From Evernia prunastri (taxonomy: Eukaryota; Ascomycota; Lecanoromycetes; Lecanorales; Parmeliaceae): a DNA stretch of 64,000 bases. The position numbers and the translations under genes were made by a program. The DNA is taken from assembly GCA_003184365.1 (NCBI GenBank), contig NKYR01000027.1, positions 289,929 through 353,928 of the forward strand, in the 5' to 3' direction. Under the pieces are notes generated by a model. That model did not search any database, was not told the origin of the DNA, and was given only the letters and a program-made list of their open reading frames with translations. Positions 1-12,500 of the stretch are shown piece after piece; position 1 is the stretch's first letter, and every line of letters begins with the position of its first letter.

Positions 1-92
1 ATTTGTGACCTTTCAATTCCCCGGATCCGCACCCCTCCCAAACTCCACGCTTGCCCAAACCTCGCTCAAAGACCGCGCCCAGGCACCCGCTT

Positions 93-1039
93 CTAGTTCT
101 TCTCAACCCTATGCTCAAAATTATTCGCCACGCTACCCTGCAGCACCTCCTCATACCCCGGCGGTGGCTCGTCCGGCGTCGCCGCCGCGCTCGAAGAAGC
201 AGCAGGCCCCAACCCCACCACCCCATTATTCGCCGGCGGGGCCGGCCTTCGCGCTCCGTTCGGCCCCACGGGCGTGGGCCTCTGAATCTGCACCGGCGCC
301 CGCCCGCCCCCGCCTCCGCCCAGCTCCTCGTACGCAGGCAGCTGCTCCAGGTCCGCATCCACCCCGCCGCCGGCACCGTTCACGGCCCTCCCGCTCGCCC
401 TCGCCGTCTCCACCGCCTGCGCCAGCGTCTCCTTCATGCGCTCGTACGTGGTCGAGAAGTCGAACGCGCCGCCCTCCTTGAAGGTCAGCTTGAGGGACAC
501 GGGCCGGTCCGGGTGCGGTATGCCGCCGCCCGGGACGGGCAGCAGGGCGCCCTCCCACACGTTGGGGCCGAAGAAGGGGGCCGCGACGTGCGTGTCTTGG
601 AGGGCGAGGAGGGGGGCGGAGAAGGAGTCCAGGGACGGGCGTTGGGGCGGTTGCTGGGGCGGTGTGGGCGCGAGGCCGAGGATGGCGGTCGGGGTTGCGG
701 GGAGGTAGATGAGCTGCGAGAGTGTGGCGGGGTATGTTTAGCTGTGGCCCTTTTGGGGTAGCTGGGGGAAATGGGCGGTTTCAACGTACCCGTTGGTTTG
801 TGATGATGGCTTTTCCGTCGCTGCATTTGACGGAGAAGGGCTCTTTGCCCGGGTAAGGGTTTGGTGTTTGCAGCGTCAGAGCTGTGCGGGGTGGTGAGGT
901 GAGGAGGGTCTTTTCTCGTGGGAGGGGTACGAAGGCGTGGGGCCCGTCGAGCATGACCCAACTGACGCTTCTATCAGCAAGAGCTTATTCCAAGAGCGCT
1001 GTACGCTTTGTATTGTGGTAATACTGACTTTATGGACAT
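93..1039 (-). CDS. WBP2/GRAM-like protein with PY motifs
   Basis: Three exons on the minus strand (1029-1039, 790-961, 93-713) join in frame to 267 residues. The first intron (962-1028) has a GTCAGT donor and a GCTGAT branch site; splicing across it creates the N-terminus MSINWVM. The second intron (714-789) has a GTACGT donor. Residues 1-130 look like the GRAM/PH-like fold of WW-domain-binding protein 2: a TNQRLIYLP strand, then FGPNVWEGALLPV and SLKLTFKEGGAFDF, which match the WBP2 core. The C-terminal half is Pro/Gly/Ala-rich and holds LPAYEEL (about 186-192) and PPPGY (about 244-248). In this family such PY motifs bind WW domains of Rsp5/Nedd4-type ligases or of transcription cofactors. 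The role as a WW-partner adaptor is inferred from the family. The 3' half is very GC-rich, which produces long shadow ORFs on the other strand. Confidence 0.82.
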
Positions 1040-1751
1040 CTTGGTTTCGAGGTCGAGGAGTTCAGTGGCAAGGTGCTTAGGTGCTAGACCTGCTGGTGAG
1101 GAAGCTGGAGACTTTGAAGGTGGTAAGAACACAGGGAGAACAGACTGCTGCCTAGGCCTGGGAGAAGTTACTAGATTCTTGGCCGTGTGCACTTTATACT
1201 CGTACTTATGGGCAACATGTGGTTGGAGGCTCGGAGGTATGTAAGGTAAAGAGCTACATTCATTTGCGCGCGCGGCTCTCTCCGCAGATCACGCGAAAGA
1301 TGACGATTTGGTGGCACTGGCATCTACTTTACGTTTACTTCGATAAAATGACTACTCCAAGAGTTTTGCTCTTCTGTCACTCATCACTGATCGAAGACCC
1401 CATCAAAATACACCTCCGTTCGAGTATAGATTCAGAGCTGTGACTATTGACACCCATGTCTATCGAATTTATGCCTGCAACATCGTAGGGTAGAAATCAT
1501 CAACGCTTCGAGGATAAAGTGACCCTCCTGCTGGAGACGGATGTGACTAGACGACATGCATTCACATATTAAGCTTTGGGCTCGGACGAGGTTTTTCGAC
1601 AAACGGTTTTCCGAGAGTCGACTTTATTGGTGAAGGATAATCCAGCGCTCATGATTGCATTGGTATACAAATTGAGAGACTCTTGAGGGCTCAGACAGCC
1701 CACAAAAAATCAGCTGTGTTCTTTCCTGTTGAGCATCTATTAGCTTTCGGC
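1040..1751. other. Intergenic region, WBP2-like promoter side
   Basis: About 0.7 kb between the start of the WBP2-like gene and the end of the DUF6604 gene. No conserved ORF or RNA gene is visible. It should hold the promoter of the first gene and the 3' UTR of the next. Confidence 0.6.
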
Positions 1752-4184
1752 CTAGGCCAATGCATAAGAGTACTTCTTACCTTCTAGCGCTGTGCGAATG
1801 GCCTTCTTCGCGTCCTCGACCTCCAGCCAGTACGTAGCGACGAAGCCTGAGCCATCTGCGAGAGACAACAATTTCTCAACCAGTATCTGCCCGCGGAAGG
1901 TCCACAGCTCGTCATTGCTGGCAAGCTCAACGGTAAGGCATTCTGCTTTAGGTTGTATGGCCCTCGAAAGATTCGCTAAAATCCCTGTGCAGGTGATATA
2001 GACCTCCAACCAATTGACCTTCGCGACTGGAAAATCGCCCTCGAATTCAGCGCCTACGACTCCCTCAAGGTGGTCAAGGATGCTTGCACATGGATGTACA
2101 GAGAGCTCGTCGCGGACCTGTGAGAGTTGTTTGTCTGTAGCGTTCTTGCCTTTGCTCAGCCCGTGCCATATGTGGGGCCAACAATGGCATCCAGGTAGGA
2201 AACTGCACCTATGTAAACCGTGGAATGAAGAGATATCGTGAGAGTCGAGCTGTTTGGTGGAGCGTTTATCCATCCTTATTCGCCAATTGCGGTATGCGCC
2301 AATGCTTGGTTCAATCTTATTACCACAGCACGAGCAGATTTCGTCCTGGATGTGCCTCTTCGACGATCTGTCGAAACAGATTCGGCCTCCCTGGAATACC
2401 GCGTATTTGGCGAAGAAGTTGCAATCCGGACGCGAACCGCTAAACACGCCTTGCGCTACCACTGCGCAGAGCTTTTCGAGGAGGATAGTCTCTTCGTCAA
2501 TTGCGTCGTATTGTCGCAGCACGTTGTATAAGTGGAGGACTGTTCCTAAGTACTGCCCTCGATTACATAGCCGAAGTCCAAGATCAGTAGCTCTGGAAAG
2601 GATTTCGTTCATCTGATGGCCTGCCACCCAAGGTGCCTGAAAGTATAGATCAAATCTCTTCTCCGTTGCCCCCGCTAGTTCTCTCTCAAAGTTGGGCAAG
2701 GAATCCCAAAGCCCATCTTTTCGGCAGTCGCTGCAATCACACATTATGTTGACTACAAGAGGCCGCAGTAGTCGAGCACGAACGAGACTGCTCTTGACAT
2801 CTTGTGCAAGTCTAAGCATCTGAACCCGACCATTACGCGTGGTCAGCAGCCTCTTTGGTAACGTAAAGCTCTTGTATGATTCCACAAGAAGATGGAGTCC
2901 GAAAACTACGTCTGTCTGTATGGATGAGCCTTTCGTCTCGTAGAAGATCTGTAATGGTCGGAGCAACGGATTCATTTTCAGGACCAAGTCAGAGGGCGTA
3001 TTTCCATTCTGATACAAAATCCTTCTTATGCTCTGGAGAAGCAGATCCATCAAAGAACGTTCGGCCCTTTGTCTACCTTCGGTGTTCTCTTCCACTTTGA
3101 CGTGCTCTTCTGGCTTCTGGAGTACGCTTTCACTGAGCTCTCTTTTCGTGTATGTTCGGCCTTTAGAGTCAAGAATTGCTACCCATGGAGTTGACAGTCC
3201 GTGAGCAATGAATGGCAAGATAGTCATTATTAGCGACCCGGTTTGATCGTTTTGGTCGATTTCGTCGTTTTCATCCATAGCTACCTTAAGAAGAGTGCGG
3301 TGTTTTGCGAGAAGGTCCTCATGATCCCAAACCTCAAGGGTGCTGCATACAGGACCACCATTGAAGCGACGTCTAACGTCTTCAAATGCAGCGGTTGTAA
3401 GCCATGCGGCGAAGAGCACAGATATAGATCCTTCAGCGGCCTTAACCCAGCATTCCTTGATCTTGGCACATGTAAGCTTCAGGCTCTGCACCAAAACGAA
3501 TTAGCCACGGAAATTTATATAGTGTCAGATGATACTGACCGAGATTGCGTAGAGCAGCTCGAAGTCTCGAGCTAGGTCATCATCTTTGAGAATGAAGCTC
3601 GCCCCAGGAGTGTCTTCGACAGATACCTCGCTAGCTGCATACTTGGTGCCAGCCCCAGTTGGCTTTGAGTTCTCTGAGTTAGACGGCTCAATTTCTGGTG
3701 CAACGAGGGTGAGCTGCTCGAACGCATTAGCGAAAATGCTACTTGGTTGCGGCTCGAGCGTGGTGGAAGATCGATTCGAAGTGAACGCAGGTTGTGGACC
3801 GCGTAGGAGTTTGTAGATAGATCTTAGCCTTAGAGACTTAGTCAGTGCATCGAGTGTTGACGGTGAGCGGACCTACTTTTTGGTGAAATGCTCATGTGAG
3901 AGCGTTGAAGCATCCTTGATTCCAGTCTTTCGCGTAAAGTAAACAGTTATCTCAGTCCGAGCCCCAATAGCGAGCTCAAAAGCGCAGGCAACCTCTTGGG
4001 AAATCTTGCTGCTTTTCGTCTTCGAGGCCAGGGCGGCCTTCCTCATGTCATCCAGAGACCAAGTGCTCGCATCTTGACCATCTGCTAGCCAGCTGACGAC
4101 CGCACAAGTGGCCTTTTTGTAACGGCGGAAGATTTGGAACAGATCTGGGGTCAGCTTGACACGGTCAGCTAGAGCATTCGCCAT
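1752..4184 (-). CDS. DUF6604-domain protein
   Basis: Three exons (3877-4184, 3540-3828, 1752-3485) give about 776 residues. The donors are GTAGGT and GTCAGT and the reading frame is preserved at both junctions; the 48-nt first intron uses the second of two nearby AG acceptors because the first leads to a stop. The N-terminal 100 residues (RYKKATCAVVSWLAD, then SHEHFTKKLRSIYKLL) match the start of the fungal DUF6604 family, in which a Tyr-Lys core precedes a variable helical region. The rest is mostly alpha-helical with scattered cysteines, including a CDCSDC motif and a CSCCGNK motif that could bind metal. The family has no established function. The ATG at 4184 is preferred over 4241 because the conserved block starts just after it. 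No transmembrane segment or signal peptide is evident. Confidence 0.72.
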
Positions 4185-5098
4185 TGAAGTGGTTGTAAAT
4201 TTTGTAGCGAAGCTGTGGTTGTGGGTCAGAAAAAATAACAAGAGGTCACAACAACAAACACAAAGATTATGTCATTATGGGCTGCCGACTGCTGAGAGCT
4301 CCGACATGGGAAAATCAAAACCTACGGATCACGAATCGATTTGATTGGAAAGTTGATCAGCTAGCTAGCTACAGTATCGTCGAATCATTTGGTCTTGGTC
4401 TTCAAAATGACTCCCACTCTTCATTCTTGACACTTTTCATGCTCCGTTCCTTCCAGTACTTTATTACCCAAAGTAAAAGACGGAATATCAGCTCTGCAAC
4501 AACTAATTGCCACAGACTTGAGTTCAGTTTCCGTCGAGGAGTCATGTTATCAAGTGTCGTTATCTCAAGCAGTCGTGGAATCATTGCACACACGTGGAAA
4601 ATTCGGAGCCATCAGGGATTTCTAGTCCTTTGCCGAAATACGACTACAGCCATCGACCTTCCGCATACTGCTCGCCCTAAAATATTAGCAGAAGCACTGG
4701 CACCAACGCAGGCTTTCCATGAAATTCTGCCCGAGAGTCGCTGCAAACCTGGGCTCGGCAGATGACATTATGCGATCTCGCCATAACAATCTCACGGAAA
4801 CGTATTCATCGATTCAAAGACCACGCCTCGACAGGCCAATGAGGATACTAACAGATCAAGCGAGATCCGGCTGAGTGGAAGGAAGTTTTGGTATCCTGGT
4901 TCTTTCCACTTCTAGACACCACGAGTATTGTACACGGATTTCGGAGGTCTCGTATCCTAAGAAGCCTACATTCAAACACCAGATCTGGATTGCTTTAGCC
5001 TCAGTCACACGCAATGATGTCTAGGTCGACCGTACAGATGCTCCTATCTCTGACGCCAGCGTAATTAATGAACTGATTCCGTATTTTCCGAGCCTACG
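4185..5098. other. Intergenic region
   Basis: About 0.9 kb upstream of the DUF6604 gene and downstream of the F-box/WD40 gene. I see no conserved coding sequence; the 162-residue plus-strand ORF here has random-looking composition. Confidence 0.55.
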
Positions 5099-6974
5099 CT
5101 AGACAAGACCCCAAGAGTGATGACGCCGACGGCCGTCCACTGATCGAGGCTCTTCTGATCTCCATCTCTCGTCCAATCCTTTAATCGAGCCTCGAGTGTA
5201 CTCTACCCGCTGTTGCTTTATCAAAGTCACAGGCCCTGTGTCGTGCTCATACATAGGCAAACAAAGAATGTTTCCATGAGGATCCCATTTGCGCTTGACA
5301 TCGTGTTTGTCTCCAGTCTTTGCATGTCCGTATTTGAACACCGGATCCGGATATTCGTCCATTATAGAGACCATGTCGAATTGCAGGACCGTGCTTTCCA
5401 CTCCAGCGAAGAAGGTCGGTGAGCATTGCGACGGTCTGGACAAGGCATATACAGGAGATTCCGTAACGCGACGGCTATGATTATCCTTGGGTCGAAGAAA
5501 GACGTTCCAATCACGGTGTCTGGCTTTCGAAGCATGGTACAACTTGCCGCCCGGCATGCGGAGATCGAACACTTTAATGATTGAATGGCGAGCACCACCG
5601 GCAACGAAACGTTCAGTACCGATTGGAAGCAGAGAATATACTGGAGAGAACGTATCCACCGGATCGCGAAAAACTGCCGTAATCGAATTCGCGGAGCGCA
5701 AGTCATGAAGGCTGAGACACAAGAATAAGCTTATGACGGCTCTAAGAACTAAGTACAGCTCAGGATACTTACCAAGTCAGGCCGTCATAAGCTCCACTCA
5801 AAAACACATCCCTTTCTGATCTTCCAACCGAAGATGATGTGTCGATGGGCGCTAACGAGTATACTGAAGTAGCGCTTCGAACTCCATTATCCCCTCGCAA
5901 ATCCAATCTCGCATGTGCACTGAAGTCGTTGAGCTCTAACCTACGCACACTCTCTTGTAATATGTCGCCCTGTCCAATATTGTACACATGAAGGGGTTCT
6001 TCAGACGGGCCGTGGCCCACGAGCAACCGATCATGACCCAAAAAACGAGATGACCATGTTCTTGATTGACTGGATGGAGTTGCAGGGACCTGAGAGATTG
6101 GTTGTACTTGGCTACTGGTTAAATCGATGGGATAAAGAGCAATCGAGGAGTCAGACAAGCAGGCGGCAAGCAATGGATTGCTCCCTAACTTTGTAGCAGC
6201 TGATCTGACTGGACGTCCCTGGGTTTCATATGATGAGACAATATTGCTTTGAGATGTTTCTGTGGATAGACTGATTAACGAAAGATCACCGCTAGCCCTA
6301 CCTATTATCACCTGTTCAGGATCGTTTAGGCTTTGCTGGGGCAGCAGATTGACCGACGTGATGTCGTCCACCCCCTCAATTGCCCCTTTCTCATTGTACA
6401 TAGCATATGCATATCTCTGTCCATGTGTGTTCAATCCTTTTAAATGCCGGTTCTCCGAAGTCTGCCACTCGTGTATCTTGTTCTTGCCCATGACCTTGCC
6501 CCGCATGCATAGTGCAGCGCCAGCTCCCCAGGCAACAATCTCTTTTCTCGAAGTCCAATCACCCCCATACCAAGCGTCGTAACTATCGATGACAGGTGTG
6601 AATCCCATAGTCTGTGCAGCTTGCGGAGGTCGACCGCGGGATCTCCAGCTCCCAAGGTCCTGGCTGACCTCCTGAGAGTTTATACTCCATGCAATGAAAG
6701 CTCTGCGATCCCAATTTTTAGCCAAGCTTGTGATCCCAAGGACCGCTTCCTTCCAAAAGGAAGGACTAGGTTTGTTAGGAGATTCAATGTATGGGAACCT
6801 GGTCTTCAAAAAGATTCGAAAGCCATCGTTCTCCACAAAAGTGTGCGCTTTCCTGCAAGTCAATGCGAGATGACATATTGTCCTCACGGTGTCAATGTGC
6901 ACGACAATTTGAGCCAGTAGCTCTGGGGGGAGTGCAGCCAATGTAGCCTTTGCATTACGCGCTTCCAGAGCCAT
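5099..6974 (-). CDS. F-box/WD40-repeat protein
   Basis: Two exons (5773-6974 and 5099-5711) join across a 61-nt intron with a GTAAGT donor and CAG acceptor, giving about 604 residues. Residues about 12-45 (ATLAALPPELLAQIVVHI, then a CHLALTCRK helix) form a canonical F-box, which would dock Skp1 in an SCF ubiquitin ligase. The downstream part is beta-rich with WD-like strands: a SGAYDGLTCLHDLR blade spans the splice junction, and VAGGARHSIIKVFDLR is a second clear blade. The probable role is a substrate receptor of an SCF E3 ligase, with the propeller binding the substrate; no substrate can be named. The ATG at 6974 is used because the longer frame upstream begins with TTG. The start lies 300 bp from the divergent GPI18 gene. 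Confidence 0.8.
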
Positions 6975-7274
6975 GACGGAAAATGTGCGCTGCGGGAGAA
7001 GAATCAAAGGGGCGTTGTGCGCGAAGAACGGTGTCGAAAGCTTTAATGATCGCAGCCATGAATTGTCGTGGATGTTCCTAGATCATATTCTGGTTTGGTG
7101 AGAAATTGAATACTTCAAGAAGAGCGAAAATTGCATTGAAGGTGGGAAAAACGTTCGACTTTGGAAGTCATCGGCCCCCGAGGATCTACCGTTTACGGGG
7201 GTCTGGGGGAGCTCCAGGGGGGAGTGTTTCGATTCATGTACGGAAATTATTCACATGTTTTACAAAAATGCGAG
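6975..7274. promoter_or_regulatory. Divergent promoter, F-box/WD40 and GPI18
   Basis: A 300-bp interval separates the start codons of two divergently transcribed genes and must contain both core promoters. I cannot assign a specific TATA box or operator. Confidence 0.5.
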
Positions 7275-8775
7275 ATGAGTACCTTTGCCGTATGGATCAG
7301 GCCTCTCGATCATCCCAAAAGGTTTCTGGTGCTGAGCTTTATTTTCTGGAAATTAACCTTGCTTTGTATAGCTCTCACGAGCCCTGGCCCTGGATATGAT
7401 ACCTCTACTGTACTATTACATTCGGCTCCAGCGCCCCTCCAAGCCAATCCAGGTTCTGAGTGGGAGCCGCCTTCACTACTAAAGAAACTTGTCAGATGGG
7501 ACGCTATTTACTATACCACAGCAGCCAGACGCGGATATCTTTGGGAGCAGGAATGGGCTTTCGGGTGGGGTTTTACGAATCTCGTGGCGGTGACCAGTCG
7601 AGGTGATTATTTTGTTGCTGTACCTGCGTCGCGTGAGACTGATTATTTCTAGCTCTCGGAGTGAAGGATAGTCCTCTGTGGCCGCCTGGTCCTGAAGCAT
7701 TGGCCGCTATCGTACTAGCTCATGTTTTCCACCTCCTGTCTGTGCTGATGCTGCATGAACTTACGTCGATCGTATATCGGAAACCCACGACGACTAGGAT
7801 CTCGTCATTTTGTGTCTTGGCTGCGAGTCTTCACATTATCTCCCCTGCTGGCATGTTTTTGTGTGCACCTTACGCAGAAAGTCCATTCTCGTTCTTAAAT
7901 TTCGCTGGCTATTATCTTTATGCAAAAGGCATGCTGAAGCACAGTGAGGGAAGAGAAAACCAGAGGGATTGCCTGATCCTATTTTCCGGGGTTCTGTTTG
8001 GCATAGCTACGACTTTCCGCGGTAACGGGCTGTTCAGTGGTCTGCTACTGGTTTGGGACGCTCTGGCGTCTGGTGTCAGGATTGTGCGATCCGCTAAAAT
8101 CGCATCTAACATTCGACATCTCTCGGTTGTCTCGATGTCTGGATTGCTGATGGCTTGCATAGCGACAGTGCCTCAGTATCTGGCCTATCAGGAGTACTGT
8201 GTACGTGGAAATGCAGACATTGACAACAGACCATGGTGCTCATATTGGATTCCGAGCATCTACACATGGGTCCAGATGCATTACTGGTAGGCTCTTTCCG
8301 TCTGTTCGGTACTAAGCTGATTTTCTCAAGGGGTGTCGGCTTCCTGAACTACTGGACCATATCCAACCTCCCGTTGTTCATCCTCGCCACACCGATGCTC
8401 TTCATACTGTTGCGTTCCGGACTTTGGGCTTTGCAGGGTTGCCCAAGCTCTAAGGTCCGCGCCGACCAGGGAAACCAAGAGAATGCTCAAGCCAACGCAC
8501 CTTTGCGCATCAATCAAGCGACTGTACGTGGTTTGGCAACACCCCAGATAGTGCTCGCTGCTTTGGCGTTGACGACGTACCATGTCCAAGTCATTACTCG
8601 ACTGTCCTCTGGCTATCCTGTCTGGTATTGGTGGCTGGCATCATTGATCTTAGAGGATCGGAGTATTTCCTTCATGGGGAAGGAATGGAGTACTGCCACG
8701 GTCATTTCGAGGTGGATGGTCATTTACGCGATTGTGCAAGGGGGACTATTCGCAAGCTTTTTGCCACCTGCATGA
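7275..8775 (+). CDS. GPI18: GPI mannosyltransferase 2 (PIG-V/Gpi18)
   Basis: Three exons (7275-7602, 7653-8286, 8331-8775) give 468 residues; the introns are 50 and 44 nt and preserve frame. The enzyme adds the second, alpha-1,6-linked mannose to the GPI precursor in the ER lumen, using dolichol-phosphate mannose. The sequence shows the family features: a first hydrophobic helix (about residues 12-35), the luminal loop VRWDAIYYTTAARRGYLWEQEWAFGWG with its RWD and EWAFG signatures, HVFHLLSV, SPAGMFLCAPYAESPFS and a C-terminal block GVGFLNYWTISNLPLF that is interrupted by the second intron. About eight to ten hydrophobic segments are visible, in line with a multispanning ER protein. The length is normal for fungal members. 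The ATG at 7275 fits the expected short cytosolic N-terminus. Confidence 0.92.
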
Positions 8776-9502
8776 AGAAATCTGAGGTGGCTAGAAGGAT
8801 TCCTTGGCCTTTGTCTCAGTGGATGATTAGATAGGTCATATTCAATTTAGGCAGAGAAATGACAAGGCTGTGGTGCGTATGCGCTTGATGCCTTAAGAGA
8901 AATGAATTGGTCATCCACTTGCTCCACTGCATAGATAAAAGCTTGAATCATTCAGGGAATCCTCATTCGATTTATTTAACATACTCACTGCCCAACAGTA
9001 AATTCTGCGCATTACCTATTATTGTTGAAGTCTTTGAGGCCGCCACCGCTCGTGCATCTGACTTCTCCATCCGTAGTGCCGGAGAATCGCCGCTAAGCGT
9101 CGACACGCGATAATCGTTGAAGCTTCAAGATCGTCAGCCAATAGTAAACACTACCCCAGATCTTCCGACAAACCCTGGGAATCTCCTACTGCAAGTAGCC
9201 GAGCTGCTGTCTTCGAGAGTCTTGCAGTGAGGGAGCCTGCAGAACTCCGGACGCAGTTTCAGGTTCGACTGGAAAGCTTCTCTATTGAGTGGGACAGGCG
9301 CACCAGGTGGTAACTGTGAAACCAATGCTGTAAGTCGTCTTATATGTTACCTGGCTTGCACGCCCAATGATAGCTTTGATAGTATCGTCTGCATGGTGTA
9401 CTGGCTGATTCAAATGCTGCAGTATCTACAAAAGCATCTTTGCCACCAGCAATCCTTCCTTTGTGCACATTTCACCCTCCTCTTCCATACCTACTACAAG
9501 TC
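8776..9502. other. Intergenic region before BLM10
   Basis: About 0.73 kb between two plus-strand genes, with the GPI18 3' end and BLM10 promoter. No supported ORF or RNA gene is seen. Confidence 0.55.
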
Positions 9503-12500
9503 ATGGAAGGCAACGCGGCAAAGTTCGCTGAGCTGATGGCATCCCTCGACGGAAAAGATGGAGCTGATGACTCTCGTGCTACGTCTCCAGGTCCTGGTAC
9601 TGCAGGACAGGGGACAGTGGAGGACAACAAACAGATTGCGAGGAGTCGGCCAAGAACATATCCCTACTTTCGATACCTGCCTTATGAGGTGGAAAGCGAG
9701 GTGAAGAGAAAACAAGACTTCAACGAGATTCTGAAGCAGCTTTACATTTCGGTGGAAGCAGGCGACTTCGCTGTAGGCGCTGTACACTGGACACGGGAGT
9801 TGAGGAATTGGCTTGGCCTCAAATTCGACCCAACTAAAGACCAGAGAATAAAATTGGTCAAATTATATTATGAACTCGCTCTGGCGCCTGGTGTGGACAC
9901 CACAGCAGCAGAAAGGTTCTCAAGCATGTTTATGGTACTGACAAAGTAAGCATTCTTTACGAGATGATATTCTATGTCACAGGACTGATCAGAGTAGGCG
10001 AAAGCATTACCTTCGACCTTGCACAGACCTCACTTTAGATTGGAGACCTTTATTCCGAGAGTGGAAAGTATTCGTGATACCATCAGAGTCTGGCGTCCAT
10101 GCCCAACATGCGAAGCGTAGCTATAAGACACTCACAAAACTCTGCGCCTTTGCCCAGCTCTATTTCGATCCAAGGGAGATACCAGCAATGTTGGGGGAAA
10201 TTCTTCCTTATTTTACCACGTCTTTCACAGAAGGCGCCTACACGGTAACGGGGCTTTTAAATCTACTGTTTCCAACGGCACCTCCACCTGAAGGCAGAGA
10301 GGAACTCCTACCACAGAATTACCTACCCACCTTTTTTCATTTGTGGTCGCTAGTCAACAGGTCGCGAGTCTTCGATACTACCTTCATGGATTTCTTTTCG
10401 AGACTAGCCCGAGATGCACTGGTGTCCGCCCATGTCCCCTTCACGGAATTTGGTATCTACACGCAGGAGCAGTCTTCCTCAATATTCACCGCTATCCTTC
10501 GCCTTCTGGAGATACCCGTCGGGCAAGCAACATCGCCCTATACTGGAACGATAGACGTAGCTTCTGGACTTGCCATAATGCTCGAACGAGATCCAAAAAA
10601 GCATCCCATTGCTCATCATATCGCCCGGTGGATCATAATGTCGCTGTCTCCAGCCTGCTTAGATAGACCCGACTCTGTCATGACCAACCTGGAAGGTCTA
10701 ATACAGGCGGTCGAAACGTTTTTCCATCCTTCCAATTCAGGCACATGGACTAAGCCTCTGTCCCAGCTCGTTTACTATCTCACTGACTTCTTCGTCATGC
10801 GATGGAACCGTGAGAAGAGCGGAGAAATGGATATTCCAGAAAGCCGTAAATTGAGCGATGCCCTGAAGCAGCGGTTCGTCTTATGCTTGAGAGGCGTTGT
10901 CTTCATGGGTATCTATGCAAAGAGTGGCGGCGCGATGAACTTTTCTCTGTCAAGTCTCCAGAGTTTGGCCTACCTGGAGCCAAATTTGATCTTGCCTGGA
11001 GCACTGCAGCGCATCTATCCCTCCATGCAAGGTTTGGTCGAAGTACATCGAACTACTTCTTCATTACGATCTCTGCAAGTACTCTCACGGATCATGGCTC
11101 GCACAAAAGGCTTCAGGTGTCATGTCACCACGATGCTAGGCCTCGCGCTTCCTGGTATAGACGCCAACGATCTGGACAAGACCTTATATACGTTGTCATA
11201 CATCCAGTCGGTGTGCTACAGCGTACCTCTTCACGACTTGACTCTAGGTAGCGAAGACATCAGTGGCAGCATGCTTGCTATGGAATGGATTACTTCTGAG
11301 GTCGCCCGGATGGAAGAGGAAGGGGTGAATGTCAATTGCGACTACCAGGAGAGTTTAAGCGATATTGACGAAGAGATTATCCTTCGTTCTTCTACCGCGG
11401 GATATGCGGAGTTTTTGAGCTCCTTTCTCGGCAAAGTGTTCACTCTTTTGGAAAACCTGCCGGATGCTACGCGACCTAGGTCTGGTTCGCCCGAAGAAAA
11501 CATCGTAAACACCCTTCCTGCTGCTTTTACACCGTTGCTGGCCTCTTTATCGCCCGATTTGTACGACCTTGCGCTGAACAAGATTGCCGACTTTATAAGT
11601 AATCACGTCGTTCATCAAGCTCGAGACGCGATGGCCTTCATCTGCAGTTCTCTCGTCAAGGTTGATCCTGTCAAAGCCCTTAAGCGCCTAGTACCAGTTC
11701 TGATCCAGTCAATTCGGACGGAGATCGATGAGAACGGAGCAGCGTCAACTCGAAACACAGGGACTGATGTTCTGCCTAGAGATCGAGGACTTGTGTGGAG
11801 TGTCAGTATGCTTAGTATGTCTGTTGTGCACGTTGGCGATGCCGTACTCCAGCATAGGCAAGAGCTATTCGACATTGCCGCATATATGCAGCAGAAATGT
11901 AGAGGTCTCCCTACCACCCACATATCCAACTTCATTCATCATCTGTTATTAAACCTAACTGGCATCTATACCGTGGACTATTCGCTCTATGAGCAAGAAG
12001 TCTTTGACAGAGGGATTGGGCCTGCAGACTGGGGAACGGTTCCTGATCCCGAGAATCTCAACATCAAATGGCATGTGCCGAACAAGGACGAGATACAATT
12101 TGCTGTGGACTTGCTAAAAATGCAGGGAGAGAACGCTTTAGAACAATTACAAGCTCTCACTTCTGGGGCTTCGAGCATCAAGCGAGATGGCGTAGGGAAG
12201 GAATGGTCCGACGAAGTGTCTCGCAACCTAGTGCTTCTTCGACTGCTTTTTTCAGGCGTCTCTGTTCTGTTCGACGCGCAGCTTGATTCCAAAGTAAACA
12301 CCCCTCAATCAGAGCCAGACATGAGCGCAGATGCTGAAATGATCGATGCTGAGGCCGAGCCTCCCGAAGATAAGCATGATGAGGACTCTGGTGCAGATCC
12401 TGAAAGCGCTGATGAAGATGAAGCTAAGCCCACGTTCACCTATGCCTCTGGCTACTTACTCGAAGAGGACGATGACCTCTATCAAGAAGTTCATGCATTC

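Noticed and set aside
51..761. 236-residue plus-strand ORF
   Set aside because: Arg-rich shadow of the GC-rich WBP2-like gene on the opposite strand.
9265..9275. tRNA B-box-like GGTTCGACTGG
   Set aside because: It does not match the GGTTCGANNCC consensus, and no A-box or cloverleaf is evident.
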